Assembly: GCA_031290295.1 (NCBI GenBank)
Contig: JAITNT010000086.1
Location: 1-8,517 of the forward strand
DNA: 8,517 bases
Source of the DNA: Clostridiales bacterium
Lineage (GTDB): Bacteria; Bacillota; Clostridia; Christensenellales; DUVY01
Direction: 5' to 3'
Shown here one piece after another: positions 1 through 7,247 of this stretch; position 1 is the first letter of the stretch; each line of letters opens with the position of its first letter. Position numbers and translations under genes: made by a program. The notes beneath the pieces are model-generated. The model searched no databases, was not told where the DNA came from, and worked only from the letters and a program-made list of their open reading frames with translations.

Positions 1-1464
1 ATTATGCTCGAACCCGAGATCGCGCTCACGCCGCAGGTTTTGCGGATTTTTCGCGAACGGTTTGGGTCGGACGTGGCTCTTTTGCACAGCGGCTTATCCG
101 CGGGCGAACGCTTTGACGAATGGCACAGATGCTTGAGGGGGGAAGCTAAAATTGCCGTGGGGGCGCGCAGCGCGATATTCGCGCCGCTCAAAAACCTCGG
201 CATAATCATAATAGACGAGGAACACGAGCCTAGCTACCTTTCGGAGAGTAACACGCGGTATTTTACCGCCGACATTGCGGAATTCAGGCGAAAATATAAC
301 GCCTGTAAGCTTGTCTACGGCAGCGCGACGCCGTCGATTGACAGTTATCTAAAAGCGTCCGCAGGGGAATATAAGCTTGTCGAGCTTACTGAACGCATCA
401 ATGAACGGCCGCTTCCCAAAATGCAGCTTATCGACATGTGCGGCGAGATGCGTACGGGCAATAACGGTATTTTTTCCCGAGCGTTGCGCGCGAGCCTCGA
501 GGACTGCGTCAAGAAAGGCAACCAAGCGATGTTGTATATCAACAGACGGGGGTACGCCTCCTTTCAGATGTGTCGTTCGTGCGGATTCGTAAAAAAATGC
601 CCTAACTGCGACGTCAGCATGGTATATCACATGGACGAAAACGTGCTTAAATGTCACTATTGCAGCGCGCGCGAGGATGTTCTTGACAGATGTCCGGAAT
701 GCGGCAGCGAGCATATACGCATGGGCGCGGTAGGGACGGAGCGCGTTACTAAGGAAATTACCGCCATGCTTCCAAATGTAAAGGTCGCGCGTATGGATCG
801 CGATACCACACGCACCAAGGACGCTATGATTAACCTGTTGTCGGCTTTCGGACGCGGTGAAATTCAGGTACTTGTCGGCACGCAAATGATAGCAAAGGGG
901 CACGATTTTCCTAACGTAACGCTGGTCGGAGTGCTGGACGCGGATATGAGTTTGCACGTTTCGGACTTTAGGGCGGCGGAGCGCACCTATCAGCTTATAA
1001 CGCAGGTTTCAGGCAGGGCGGGTCGCGACGAGAAGGAAGGCACGGTATTAATTCAGAGCTATACGCCGCGCCATTATGTCTATCGCTTTGCGCTGAATAA
1101 CGACTATAAGGGCTTCTTCCGCAAGGAGTTGAATATCCGCGAGATAACCAAATATCCGCCCTATTGTACTATTATGCGTATTCTTACGGAATGCGACGAC
1201 GAGGAAACGGGTCTTGACAATTTACGCGGGATATTTGACGGGATAAAGGAAATATCGGAAGAATACAAGGATAGCTTCATATATTTCAAAGCTATGCGCG
1301 CGCCGCTCAAAAGAATTGCCGGCAAGCACCGACAACAAATATTGATGCGTCTTGCCGATAATAATCTTGACACGGTTATCCCGCGCATATATAATATAGT
1401 AGATAAGAATAGAGATTCTGCGGTTTTTTGTGTTACCGAGCTTAATCCGCAGAATTTAAGCTGA
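1..1464 (+). CDS. priA: Primosomal protein N' (replication-restart helicase PriA), 5'-truncated by window edge
   Basis: PriA is the 3'-to-5' DNA helicase that recognises stalled or abandoned forks and starts reloading of the replicative helicase. About 487 codons are present and the reading frame is open at base 1, so the N-terminal DNA-binding domain and the Walker A motif lie upstream; clostridial PriA is usually about 730-830 aa. Numbering from the first ATG (base 4), visible signatures are the GARSAIFAP stretch, the Walker B box DEEH at residues 71-74, GSATPS, and LTERINERPLP. Then comes the PriA-specific zinc module with cysteine pairs at 190/193, 199/202, 217/220 and 230/233, all eight present. 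The second helicase lobe follows, with MDRDTTR, VGTQMIAKGHDFPNV and the QVSGRAGR motif. The ATG at base 4 is internal, not the true start. The gene ends 47 bp before def on the same strand. The family identification is secure. Confidence 0.97.
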   Translation: MMLEPEIALTPQVLRIFRERFGSDVALLHSGLSAGERFDEWHRCLRGEAKIAVGARSAIFAPLKNLGIIIIDEEHEPSYLSESNTRYFTADIAEFRRKYNACKLVYGSATPSIDSYLKASAGEYKLVELTERINERPLPKMQLIDMCGEMRTGNNGIFSRALRASLEDCVKKGNQAMLYINRRGYASFQMCRSCGFVKKCPNCDVSMVYHMDENVLKCHYCSAREDVLDRCPECGSEHIRMGAVGTERVTKEITAMLPNVKVARMDRDTTRTKDAMINLLSAFGRGEIQVLVGTQMIAKGHDFPNVTLVGVLDADMSLHVSDFRAAERTYQLITQVSGRAGRDEKEGTVLIQSYTPRHYVYRFALNNDYKGFFRKELNIREITKYPPYCTIMRILTECDDEETGLDNLRGIFDGIKEISEEYKDSFIYFKAMRAPLKRIAGKHRQQILMRLADNNLDTVIPRIYNIVDKNRDSAVFCVTELNPQNLS

Positions 1465-1511
1465 ACTTTTTAACAAAAGTATTTTATAAGAGGAAAGGAA
1501 GCGTTTGCAGT

Positions 1512-1976
1512 ATGGCAATCAGAAGCGTTGTAAAAATCGGAGATGAAATTTTACGCAAAAAGTCAAAAGAGGTCGTCGAGTTTGATTTTAAGCTCGCGGA
1601 TCTTCTCGATGATATGGTCGAAACTATGCGCAAGGCCGACGGCGCGGGTCTTGCCGCGCCGCAAGTCGGAATATTAAAGCGGGTGGTAGTAATCGACGTA
1701 GGGCAAGGAATTGTCGAGCTTGTCAACCCAAAAATATTGAAGACTGCGGGAGCCGTCAGTGAAATCGAGGGTTGCTTGAGCGTTCCTAATAAAAAGGGCT
1801 ATGTGATCCGCCCTAAGTCGGTGAAGCTCGAAGCGTTTGACCGTTGCGGCAACAAGTGCATAATCAAGGGCGAGGATCTCTTTGCCCGCGCTATTTGTCA
1901 CGAAATCGACCACCTTGACGGCATATTGTACGTAGATAAGCTTGAGGAAGGCAGACCGTTAATGAACGAAAAGTAA
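1512..1976 (+). CDS. def: Peptide deformylase
   Basis: This 154-aa metalloenzyme removes the formyl group from the N-terminal formyl-methionine of nascent proteins in the cytoplasm. All three family motifs are intact: GxGLAAPQ (G44-Q51), EGCLS (residues 86-90, metal ligand C88) and HEIDH (residues 130-134, ligands H130 and H134, catalytic E131). Length and motifs fit the ordinary bacterial type 1 enzyme, with no extension. The ATG at 1512 is chosen because an AGGAAAGGAA purine tract (1491-1500) precedes it by 11 bases and the family's N-terminus aligns from there. It lies between priA and fmt, the usual clostridial order, and is functionally paired with fmt: Fmt adds the formyl group that this enzyme removes. 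Its short AT-rich leader (1465-1511) contains only a weak 6-bp inverted repeat (ACTTTT/AAAAGT), which I do not interpret. Confidence 0.97.
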   Translation: MAIRSVVKIGDEILRKKSKEVVEFDFKLADLLDDMVETMRKADGAGLAAPQVGILKRVVVIDVGQGIVELVNPKILKTAGAVSEIEGCLSVPNKKGYVIRPKSVKLEAFDRCGNKCIIKGEDLFARAICHEIDHLDGILYVDKLEEGRPLMNEK

Positions 1977-1987
1977 ATAAGTTAGCG

Positions 1988-2008
1988 GTACTATGCGTGG
2001 CATAGTAC
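1988..2008. repeat. Perfect 9-bp stem-loop in the def-fmt gap
   Basis: GTACTATGC (1988-1996) and GCATAGTAC (2000-2008) are perfect reverse complements separated by GTG. The stem starts 11 bases after the def stop. The only T-run downstream is TTTTT at 2024-2028, 15 bases beyond the stem, so a classical intrinsic terminator is not supported. It could be an RNA processing or stabilising hairpin, a weak pause site, or a binding-site dyad. It is also self-complementary on the other strand. The function is unknown. Confidence 0.6.
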
Positions 2009-2026
2009 AGTTAGTTGCTTCGGTTT

Positions 2027-2056
2027 TTGAATGTAAAACGGTGAATTTGTTATAAA
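2027..2056 (+). promoter_or_regulatory. Possible weak promoter for fmt
   Basis: TTGAAT (2027-2032) and TATAAA (2051-2056) are spaced by 18 bases, a fair sigma-A-type arrangement. Initiation about seven bases downstream would leave only a few bases before the fmt ATG at 2067, which has just a short AAGG (2059-2062) as a possible ribosome site. AT-rich gaps produce such matches by chance, and fmt could equally be read through from def. Confidence 0.25.
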
Positions 2057-2066
2057 ATAAGGTAAT

Positions 2067-2996
2067 ATGAGAGTAATTTTTTTAGGAACACCCGAATTTG
2101 CAATTCCGGTCATGAGGGCGTTAATTGCCGGTCGTCATGAAATCGCGGCGGTGGTTACGCAACCGGACAGAGCGCGCGGACGCGGGCACGGTGTGAGCGG
2201 TTCGCCCGTAAAGGACCTTGCGCTGGAAAACGGCTTGCGGGTATTGCAATACGATAAAATCAGCGCGGAGGGCGCGGGCGATTTGTCGTCGCTTAACGCT
2301 GACATTATGATTACCGCCGCGTACGGGCAGATTTTAAGCCGCCAAATTCTTGATGTTTGCCCTTACGGCGTCGTCAACGTCCACGCCTCGATATTGCCTA
2401 AGTACCGCGGCGCCGCGCCCATACGCTGGGCGATTATAAACGGCGAAACGAAAACGGGTGTTACGATTATGCAGACGGATATCGGTCTGGATACCGGCGA
2501 CATAATTCTATGCAGGGAAACGGAGATAGATCCCGCCGATACCGGCGGAACGCTTACGGAATCGTTGTCGCACCTCGGCGCGGAGACGCTTATCGAGGCG
2601 CTGGATTTGATTGAATCGGGCGGAGCCGTCCGCGTTCCGCAAGATGAATCGGAGGCCACGCGCTATCCTATGATTACAAAGGAGCTGGGCGTGATTGATT
2701 GGGCGCGTCCCGCCGTTGAAATAAACAATCTGATTCGCGGACTTAATCCGTGGCCCGCCGCCGCCGCCGTAATCGGCGGCAGGTCGTGCAAGCTGTGGAC
2801 GGCGGGCGTTGTGCCGTATCGCGGAAAAACATTGCCGGGAACGGTAATAACGGCGGACGCTAAATTCGGTCTTACGGTGAGGTGCGGGGCGGACGCGCTC
2901 GAGATATCGGAGCTTACCGCGCCCGGCGGCAAAAGAATGAGCGCGAGGGCGTATTTGGCGGGCAATAGGCTCGCGGAGGGGACGGTACTTGAATAA
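2067..2996 (+). CDS. fmt: Methionyl-tRNA formyltransferase
   Basis: Fmt transfers a formyl group from 10-formyl-tetrahydrofolate to initiator Met-tRNA. The 309-aa length is normal. The N-terminal Rossmann-like formyltransferase domain (about residues 1-200) begins MRVIFLGTPEFA and carries the substrate loop SILPKYRGAAPIRWAI. The catalytic triad is complete: N104, H106 and D142 (in GLDTGD), with the same 38-residue N-to-D spacing as E. coli N108/D146. The C-terminal tRNA-binding OB-fold domain starts near residue 205 (VIDWARPA...IRGLNPWPAA). The ATG at 2067 gives the standard N-terminus, though its ribosome site is poor. The last eight bases overlap the start of rsmB, pointing to translational coupling. 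It lies 90 bp after def. Confidence 0.97.
   Translation: MRVIFLGTPEFAIPVMRALIAGRHEIAAVVTQPDRARGRGHGVSGSPVKDLALENGLRVLQYDKISAEGAGDLSSLNADIMITAAYGQILSRQILDVCPYGVVNVHASILPKYRGAAPIRWAIINGETKTGVTIMQTDIGLDTGDIILCRETEIDPADTGGTLTESLSHLGAETLIEALDLIESGGAVRVPQDESEATRYPMITKELGVIDWARPAVEINNLIRGLNPWPAAAAVIGGRSCKLWTAGVVPYRGKTLPGTVITADAKFGLTVRCGADALEISELTAPGGKRMSARAYLAGNRLAEGTVLE
2975..2981 (+). promoter_or_regulatory. Ribosome binding site supporting the TTG start of rsmB
   Basis: GGAGGGG lies inside the fmt coding sequence, seven bases before TTG at 2989-2991. The strong match and ideal spacing decide the rsmB start, because no ATG or GTG nearby has a comparable site. Confidence 0.75.
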
Positions 2997-4278
2997 CGCG
3001 GAAACCTTAAAAAAGGTCTATCGTTTGCTGTCCGATATTTTCGGCAAGGGAGCCTTCGCAAATATTCTGCTCAACACCGCGGAAACAATTGAGGACGACG
3101 AGCGCGCATACGTTACGCGGCTCGTCACCGGCGTGGTTGAGCGTAGCGAGGAATTCGATTACATAATATCCGCGCTTACCGAAAAAATCAAACCGTCCGT
3201 CGCGGTGCTTATCAAAATCGGTTTGTATCAGCTGAAGTATATGGATATACCCGATTACGCGGCGATAAATAACACCGTGGAGCTTGCCAAGCTTCTTGGT
3301 AAAAGCGGAATAAGCGGCTTTGTAAACGCGGTTCTGCGTAAGTCGGCGACCGTACGTTATCCCGACAAAAAGGATCGCGAAAAATATCTTTCCGTAACCT
3401 GCAGTCTGCCGCTTTGGATTGTTAAGCGGTTAACAAGGGATTACGGCGCCGACCGCGCCGAATCGATTTTATCGGCGCTTACGGAGAGCGAAAAACGGAT
3501 ACACGTCAGACCGAATATCCGTAAAATAGAAACAGTGAAATTCGAGGAATTACTTGACTTCTCGATTGATAAGCGCTCGAATCTAGGCTATTATGTCACG
3601 CATAGTACTCTAAAAAAACTTAATTCCGATACTAAAAACGGCAGTTTCTTTGTGCACAACGAGGGTTCTATGCTTGTATGTGCGGTAATAGAGGCGTATA
3701 CCGATAATCCCGTCGCGATACTCGATACCTGCGCCGCGCCGGGAGGTAAGTCCGTGTTATTGTCCGAGCTGTACCCTGAAGCGGAGATTACCGCTTGCGA
3801 TATTTATCCGCACAGAGCGGCGCTGATCGAAAGTTATGCGGCGCGGGCGGGCGCGCGGAATGTAAGAGTAGAGGTACGGGATGCGACCGTCGTCCGCGAG
3901 TTCGATAGGGAGATATTCGACGTAGTGCTTTGCGACGTGCCGTGCAGCGGATTGGGTGTTCTTTCCTCCCGTCCGGATATTCGGCTTAACCGCAAAGCGG
4001 AAAGTATTTCCGCGCTCGCCGCGTTGCAATATAAGATATTGTCCGCGTCCGCCGAATGCGTGAAGCCGGGCGGTCTGCTTGTCTATTCCACCTGTACGGT
4101 GTTTGATGAGGAGAATTCCGCCGTCGTGAATAAGCTGCTTGCGAATAATCCTGAATATGAGAAGCTAAAAATCGAGCTTCCGTTGCCTTTTGCGGATATA
4201 GACGGATGCGCTCAATTGCTGCCCGATATCGGCGGTACTGACGGATTCTTTATAGCCGCGCTCAGGCGTAAGCTATGA
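2989..4278 (+). CDS. rsmB: 16S rRNA (cytosine-967-C5)-methyltransferase RsmB
   Basis: RsmB (Sun/Fmu family) uses S-adenosylmethionine to make m5C967 in 16S rRNA before the small subunit is complete. The 429-aa protein has the family's two parts. An N-terminal NusB-like helical RNA-binding domain covers about residues 1-140 (motifs RLVTGVVER, LLGKSGISGFVNAVLR). The C-terminal Rossmann methyltransferase follows, with the SAM loop DTCAAPGGK at 246-254, motif IV DVPCSG (C319) and motif VI STCTV (C369). By family knowledge C369 is the nucleophile attacking C6 of cytosine and C319 helps release the product; both are present. The start is TTG at 2989, overlapping the fmt stop by eight bases and backed by GGAGGGG at 2975-2981. 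A TTG start with coupling to fmt may keep expression modest. The gene is followed after 13 bases by rlmN. Confidence 0.95.
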   Translation: MNNAETLKKVYRLLSDIFGKGAFANILLNTAETIEDDERAYVTRLVTGVVERSEEFDYIISALTEKIKPSVAVLIKIGLYQLKYMDIPDYAAINNTVELAKLLGKSGISGFVNAVLRKSATVRYPDKKDREKYLSVTCSLPLWIVKRLTRDYGADRAESILSALTESEKRIHVRPNIRKIETVKFEELLDFSIDKRSNLGYYVTHSTLKKLNSDTKNGSFFVHNEGSMLVCAVIEAYTDNPVAILDTCAAPGGKSVLLSELYPEAEITACDIYPHRAALIESYAARAGARNVRVEVRDATVVREFDREIFDVVLCDVPCSGLGVLSSRPDIRLNRKAESISALAALQYKILSASAECVKPGGLLVYSTCTVFDEENSAVVNKLLANNPEYEKLKIELPLPFADIDGCAQLLPDIGGTDGFFIAALRRKL

Positions 4279-4279
4279 C

Positions 4280-4290
4280 GGGGGGGGCGG
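4280..4290 (+). promoter_or_regulatory. G-tract serving as ribosome-binding region of rlmN
   Basis: Eight consecutive G (4280-4287) followed by CGG fill the 13-base rsmB-rlmN gap. No canonical GGAGG is present, so the tract is the only Shine-Dalgarno-like sequence, one to a few bases from ATG 4292 and about 13-16 bases from the in-frame ATG at 4304. The spacing suits neither start perfectly. Confidence 0.5.
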
Positions 4291-4291
4291 T

Positions 4292-5335
4292 ATGAAGAAA
4301 ATAATGCTTGACTATACGCTTGTTGAAATCCGCGGATTATTAGCGGATTTGCCCGCTTTTCGTTCAAAACAGCTTTATAAATGGTTGAATTTGGACGCAG
4401 AATATAGTACTATGTCTAACATAGCTCTTGATTTGAGGGCAAAGCTTGCCGACGAGTACATCGCGCGTCCCGCGCAAATTGTAGACGTTTTGACCGCGAA
4501 AGACGGAACGCGCAAATATTTATTCCGGCTTAGCGACGGCAACATCGTCGAGGGCGTAAGCATGGTATACGAGCATGGGACGACGCTGTGCCTGTCTACG
4601 CAGGTGGGCTGCCGCATGGGCTGCGCTTTCTGCGCGAGCGGTCGGGACGGCTTAGTCAGGAATATGTCCTCGGGCGAAATGCTCGGCGAGGTTATCGCTG
4701 TTAACAAATATCTCGGCGGCACGTGCGACGGTCGCGCGGTAACGAATCTTGTCCTTATGGGCATGGGCGAGCCGCTCGACAATTACGACCACGTTCTCAA
4801 ATTTATACGAACCGTCAGCGCGCCCGAAAGCCTGAATATCGGTCAACGCAATATTTCACTGTCTACCTGCGGACTTGTTCCCGAAATTTTACGGCTTGCG
4901 GAGGAGGGATTGGGCGTTAACCTCACGATTTCACTGCACGCGACGACCGATGTGACCCGCCGAAAAAACATGCCCGTAGCCAAGACCTATTCTATAGACA
5001 GGCTTATTTCCGCTGCGAAATATTATTTTGATAAGACCGGCCGCCGCGTTATTTATGAGTACGTCCTTTTGAAAGGCGAGAATATGTCGCCCGCGGACGC
5101 CGCTAATCTTGCGCGCATTACGAGAGGCTACCCGTCGCATGTTAACCTGATTATGCTTAACGCCTCCGGCGCGTTGAAAAACACCGCCTGTACCCCCGCC
5201 GAAGCCCGCGCGTTTTTTTGCGCGCTCGCCGAAGCCGGCGTCTCCGTGACAATTCGCCGCTCCGTGGGCGCGGAAATAGAGGGTGCCTGCGGTCAACTGC
5301 GGCGAAAATTTGTCGGGGATTTAACCGCAACATAA
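4292..5335 (+). CDS. rlmN: Dual-specificity RNA methyltransferase RlmN (23S A2503 / tRNA A37)
   Basis: RlmN is a radical-SAM enzyme that makes m2A2503 in 23S rRNA and m2A37 in some tRNAs, tuning decoding and peptidyl-transferase function. The protein is 347 aa, typical of the family. The radical-SAM cluster motif is C107-x3-C111-x2-C114, within VGCRMGCAFCASG. The two catalytic cysteines are C100 (seven residues before the cluster, in LCLSTQVGC) and C333 (in EGACGQL), matching E. coli C118 and C355. Other family signatures are MGMGEPLDN, ISLSTCGLVP, NLTISLHATTD and VNLIMLNASG. Cfr resistance enzymes are close relatives; the RlmN-like neighbourhood and the lack of Cfr-specific features I know favour RlmN. 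ATG 4292 is taken as the start; ATG 4304 is an alternative four codons in. It is the last gene of the housekeeping run; in many Firmicutes stp-prkC-rsgA follow, but not here. Confidence 0.95.
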   Translation: MKKIMLDYTLVEIRGLLADLPAFRSKQLYKWLNLDAEYSTMSNIALDLRAKLADEYIARPAQIVDVLTAKDGTRKYLFRLSDGNIVEGVSMVYEHGTTLCLSTQVGCRMGCAFCASGRDGLVRNMSSGEMLGEVIAVNKYLGGTCDGRAVTNLVLMGMGEPLDNYDHVLKFIRTVSAPESLNIGQRNISLSTCGLVPEILRLAEEGLGVNLTISLHATTDVTRRKNMPVAKTYSIDRLISAAKYYFDKTGRRVIYEYVLLKGENMSPADAANLARITRGYPSHVNLIMLNASGALKNTACTPAEARAFFCALAEAGVSVTIRRSVGAEIEGACGQLRRKFVGDLTAT

Positions 5336-5351
5336 TTTATTGTGAAAAGCA

Positions 5352-5380
5352 TTGACTTTTGTATTACAAAGGTTTATATT
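5352..5380 (+). promoter_or_regulatory. Sigma-A-type promoter of the lipoprotein gene
   Basis: TTGACT (5352-5357), a 17-base spacer and TATATT (5375-5380) match the vegetative consensus with one mismatch in each hexamer. Initiation would fall near 5387, giving a leader of about 17 bases holding the purine tract GGGGGAAAG (5391-5399) ahead of ATG 5404. This indicates that the lipoprotein is transcribed separately from rlmN. Confidence 0.7.
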
Positions 5381-5403
5381 AAACATACTTGGGGGAAAGC
5401 GTT

Positions 5404-6204
5404 ATGAAAAAAGTTGGGTTATGTTTTTTAATTGTCGCAATGTTATTGTGCTCCGTAGGCTTTGTCGCTTGCGGCGGAGGACAAAAGAAAATAGAACTGA
5501 CTCTTATCGATTCAATAAGCGGTGAGTATATCGATAAGGTTGAAATTCCAAACGATACGGGTCTTTATAGAGCGGGGACGCATTATAAAGGAATCGGCGG
5601 TATTAGTGATCCCCAAAAAGACAATTGGTTTTTCGACGGATGGTATCTAGATAAAGAATGCGCAAATAAAGTTGTCGATGAATGCGGGGTAGAATATAGA
5701 CCTGCAGGGAATATGAATTTATATGCGGGATGGAGCGATCATATAGAAATCCCGACTAACACCGGGGAAGGACGTCCTCATCCGCTTGTTAATGAAATTT
5801 TTAACGCCGAAATAAATTTGTCTTGGGTAGGAGCTTCGCCGACAAATATCGTTAGGTTTTATGGAAGCATAACGGCGCGCGGCGATTTTACGGGGGATTT
5901 ATCGAGTGACGAAATTGATATAATAATCAGATATTATTGGTATTCCGGAGAAAGCTTTCTTGGGGAGTATGTAAATCCGGAAGAGATTGTTGAATCCATA
6001 AGCATACGAATTACTCTTGAAAAAAGAAATAATTTTTCAATATCAAATTTAGATATTGGAGAGAACACATATTCATACGTAAATTTTTATAATACGGATC
6101 CGATATTTATAAACACATTCGGAAAAGCTATATTAGATGTTAACTATGGAAAAATAGTAAATGGTGAATATACATATGTGACGGTTCAGTATCGGCATGA
6201 TTAA
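5404..6204 (+). CDS. Putative lipoprotein with one InlB B-repeat/Flg_new-like domain
   Basis: The 266-aa protein starts with a type II signal peptide: MKK, a hydrophobic core (residues 4-22) and C23 followed by three glycines, in the context GFVAC. Phenylalanine at -3 is less usual than leucine. It should be lipid-anchored on the outer face of the membrane. Residues about 30-111 resemble the Listeria-Bacteroides repeat (InlB B-repeat/Flg_new): FFDGWYLDKEC (76-86) and the closing NMNLYAGW (103-110), a small beta-fold common in clostridial surface proteins. Residues about 120-266 are aromatic- and beta-rich, ending VTVQYRHD, and match no family I recognise. ATG 5404 is chosen over the in-frame TTG at 5389 because GGGGGA (5391-5396) gives proper spacing and the signal peptide begins there. 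The ligand is unknown. Base composition is visibly more AT-rich than in the housekeeping genes. Confidence 0.8.
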   Translation: MKKVGLCFLIVAMLLCSVGFVACGGGQKKIELTLIDSISGEYIDKVEIPNDTGLYRAGTHYKGIGGISDPQKDNWFFDGWYLDKECANKVVDECGVEYRPAGNMNLYAGWSDHIEIPTNTGEGRPHPLVNEIFNAEINLSWVGASPTNIVRFYGSITARGDFTGDLSSDEIDIIIRYYWYSGESFLGEYVNPEEIVESISIRITLEKRNNFSISNLDIGENTYSYVNFYNTDPIFINTFGKAILDVNYGKIVNGEYTYVTVQYRHD

Positions 6205-6302
6205 TTGACCAAATGCCGCGTCCGATGCCCAACCGCGCGTCGTCGACAAAGCCGCCGTGCAAGTCGCCCGAAGGATGTTTCGGCAACGATGCTTCCGATA
6301 GT
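6205..6302. other. GC-rich spacer between convergent genes, no function seen
   Basis: Ninety-eight bases separate the lipoprotein stop from the stop of the leftward membrane-protein gene. The stretch is clearly richer in GC than both flanking genes. It has a small inverted repeat (CCGAA...TTCGG around 6269-6284) but no T-run, so no terminator can be called. A short frame can be read on each strand, but none has a good start or ribosome site. Confidence 0.4.
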
Positions 6303-7136
6303 TCACAGTGTTGCTATACTATCCTCAAATCCGGGTTCCGTCGCGGACGCGTTATGTACCGCGGCGGTCAAGTCGTTTATATAAGGCAAGAATTCCGCCT
6401 CAATTTCTTTCAACTTGGCGGTTAACGGCGCTTTTTTGTCGTGAATTGCCCATATTTCACGTTGCAACCATGCGTCGTCTGCGCCGTGCACGGCTTCACG
6501 CATGGCTTTTGCCAGCTTTTCATAATCGTTCAAGTACTTATTTTTACCGGCATCAATCTGTCTTTGTATGGGTCTTTCTTCCTCTTCCAATTTTGTTATT
6601 TCTTTAATTATATCGTCGCGCGCGGTTTTTTGCCGAATTACCCATATCTGTAATTCCTTGCAATACGCGTCGAAGTCGCTGGGTGCAATGTTTCTCGTTT
6701 GAGCTATATTAGCGGTTCGTAATTCTGTCATTTTGTGTTCCGCAATAGAAACGGCGGTGGAAAGCCTTTCGATATAACGCGCTTCTCCGCTTGCCCTTCT
6801 TCGTTTTGCGCCGAAGATTATAGTAAACACAGTGAGCGGAACGGCAAAACCGATAAGCATTCCGTCAGGTCCGGCTGCGTTGAAGTAGATAGCCAAAATA
6901 AATCCGACAATATCTAAAATTAATAAGCTTAAAAAGATAGCATAAAGAACCGTTTTCTGCTTTTTGTTTCTCAACGCGTATGAAATCGCTATTTTGGAAT
7001 CTAATTTCTTCTTGTCCGCGTTCAGCGTGCCGGTAAGCGATTCGATTTCCGAATAGTTTTCACTGAAGCCGCGTGCCGCGATTTGATCTATTAAATCGCG
7101 CTGATATTTGTTGATTTTAGTTTTTGCCTCGAACAT
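6303..7136 (-). CDS. Two-TM membrane protein with long helical arms, unknown family
   Basis: I do not recognise the family of this 277-aa protein. Residues 1-60 are charged and probably helical (EIESLTGTLNADKKKLDSKI). Two hydrophobic segments follow at about 63-85 and 92-110, separated by a short NAAGPDG turn, forming a transmembrane hairpin, then the stop-transfer cluster KRRR (111-114). Residues about 115-260 are highly charged and look like extended or coiled-coil helices (KEITKLEEEERPIQRQI). No catalytic motif is apparent. By the positive-inside rule both arms should be cytoplasmic. The ATG complement at 7134-7136 is preceded by AGGA five bases upstream, and a perfect consensus promoter sits farther upstream (7187-7215). 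It is divergent from the XRE regulator and shares its control region, so it is the likely regulatory target. It converges on the lipoprotein gene. A structural or septum/stress-related membrane role is possible but unproven. Confidence 0.75.
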   Translation of the reverse strand: MFEAKTKINKYQRDLIDQIAARGFSENYSEIESLTGTLNADKKKLDSKIAISYALRNKKQKTVLYAIFLSLLILDIVGFILAIYFNAAGPDGMLIGFAVPLTVFTIIFGAKRRRASGEARYIERLSTAVSIAEHKMTELRTANIAQTRNIAPSDFDAYCKELQIWVIRQKTARDDIIKEITKLEEEERPIQRQIDAGKNKYLNDYEKLAKAMREAVHGADDAWLQREIWAIHDKKAPLTAKLKEIEAEFLPYINDLTAAVHNASATEPGFEDSIATL

Positions 7137-7186
7137 AATTATCCTATAACCCCTTATTAATGAAATTCACCTGTATTTAATAATAA

Positions 7187-7215
7187 ATTATATCGGCATT
7201 GCACATATTTGTCAA
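7187..7215 (-). promoter_or_regulatory. Perfect consensus promoter of the two-TM protein gene
   Basis: On the minus strand the -35 is TTGACA (7210-7215), the spacer is exactly 17 bases (7193-7209) and the -10 is TATAAT (7187-7192). All twelve hexamer bases match the sigma-A consensus. Twelve of the 17 spacer bases are one copy of a direct repeat (7198-7209). The 5' leader would be about 45 bases. Such a strong promoter normally needs a repressor. Confidence 0.85.
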
Positions 7216-7231
7216 GGGTATTGCACATATT
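7198..7231 (+). promoter_or_regulatory. Pair of 12-bp direct repeats, probable operators
   Basis: ATTGCACATATT occurs at 7198-7209 and again at 7220-7231, identical and with start points 22 bp apart (about two helical turns, so on the same DNA face). A G two bases upstream is also shared. One copy fills the leftward promoter spacer, the other the proposed rightward spacer. This placement suggests binding of the adjacent XRE protein to shut off both promoters. That the XRE protein is the ligand is inference. Confidence 0.65.
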
Positions 7232-7236
7232 ATTTA
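7209..7236 (+). promoter_or_regulatory. Probable promoter of the XRE regulator
   Basis: TTGTCA (7209-7214) and TATTTA (7231-7236) are spaced by 16 bases; TTTAAT at 7233-7238 with 18 bases is an alternative -10. The -35 overlaps the -35 of the leftward promoter almost completely, so polymerase cannot occupy both. It is weaker than the leftward promoter. Initiation would fall close to ATG 7248, leaving little or no leader. Confidence 0.5.
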
Positions 7237-7247
7237 ATAATTATAGT

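Noticed and set aside
349..957. 202-codon frame antisense to priA
   Set aside because: It is the shadow of a gene with all its motifs intact on the plus strand, and has no recognisable domain.
2009..2030. Intrinsic terminator after def
   Set aside because: The perfect stem at 1988-2008 is followed by mixed sequence, and the T-run comes 15 bases later.
4292..5335. Cfr-type antibiotic resistance methyltransferase
   Set aside because: The gene sits in the conserved housekeeping cluster and its motifs fit RlmN; nothing marks it as the C8-methylating variant.
5389..5403. TTG 5389 as start of the lipoprotein
   Set aside because: It would lie upstream of the ribosome site and push the MKK signal-peptide start five residues in.
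7209..7247. TTG 7209 as start of the XRE regulator
   Set aside because: It coincides with the promoter and repeat sequences, and the extra 13 residues do not resemble the family N-terminus.
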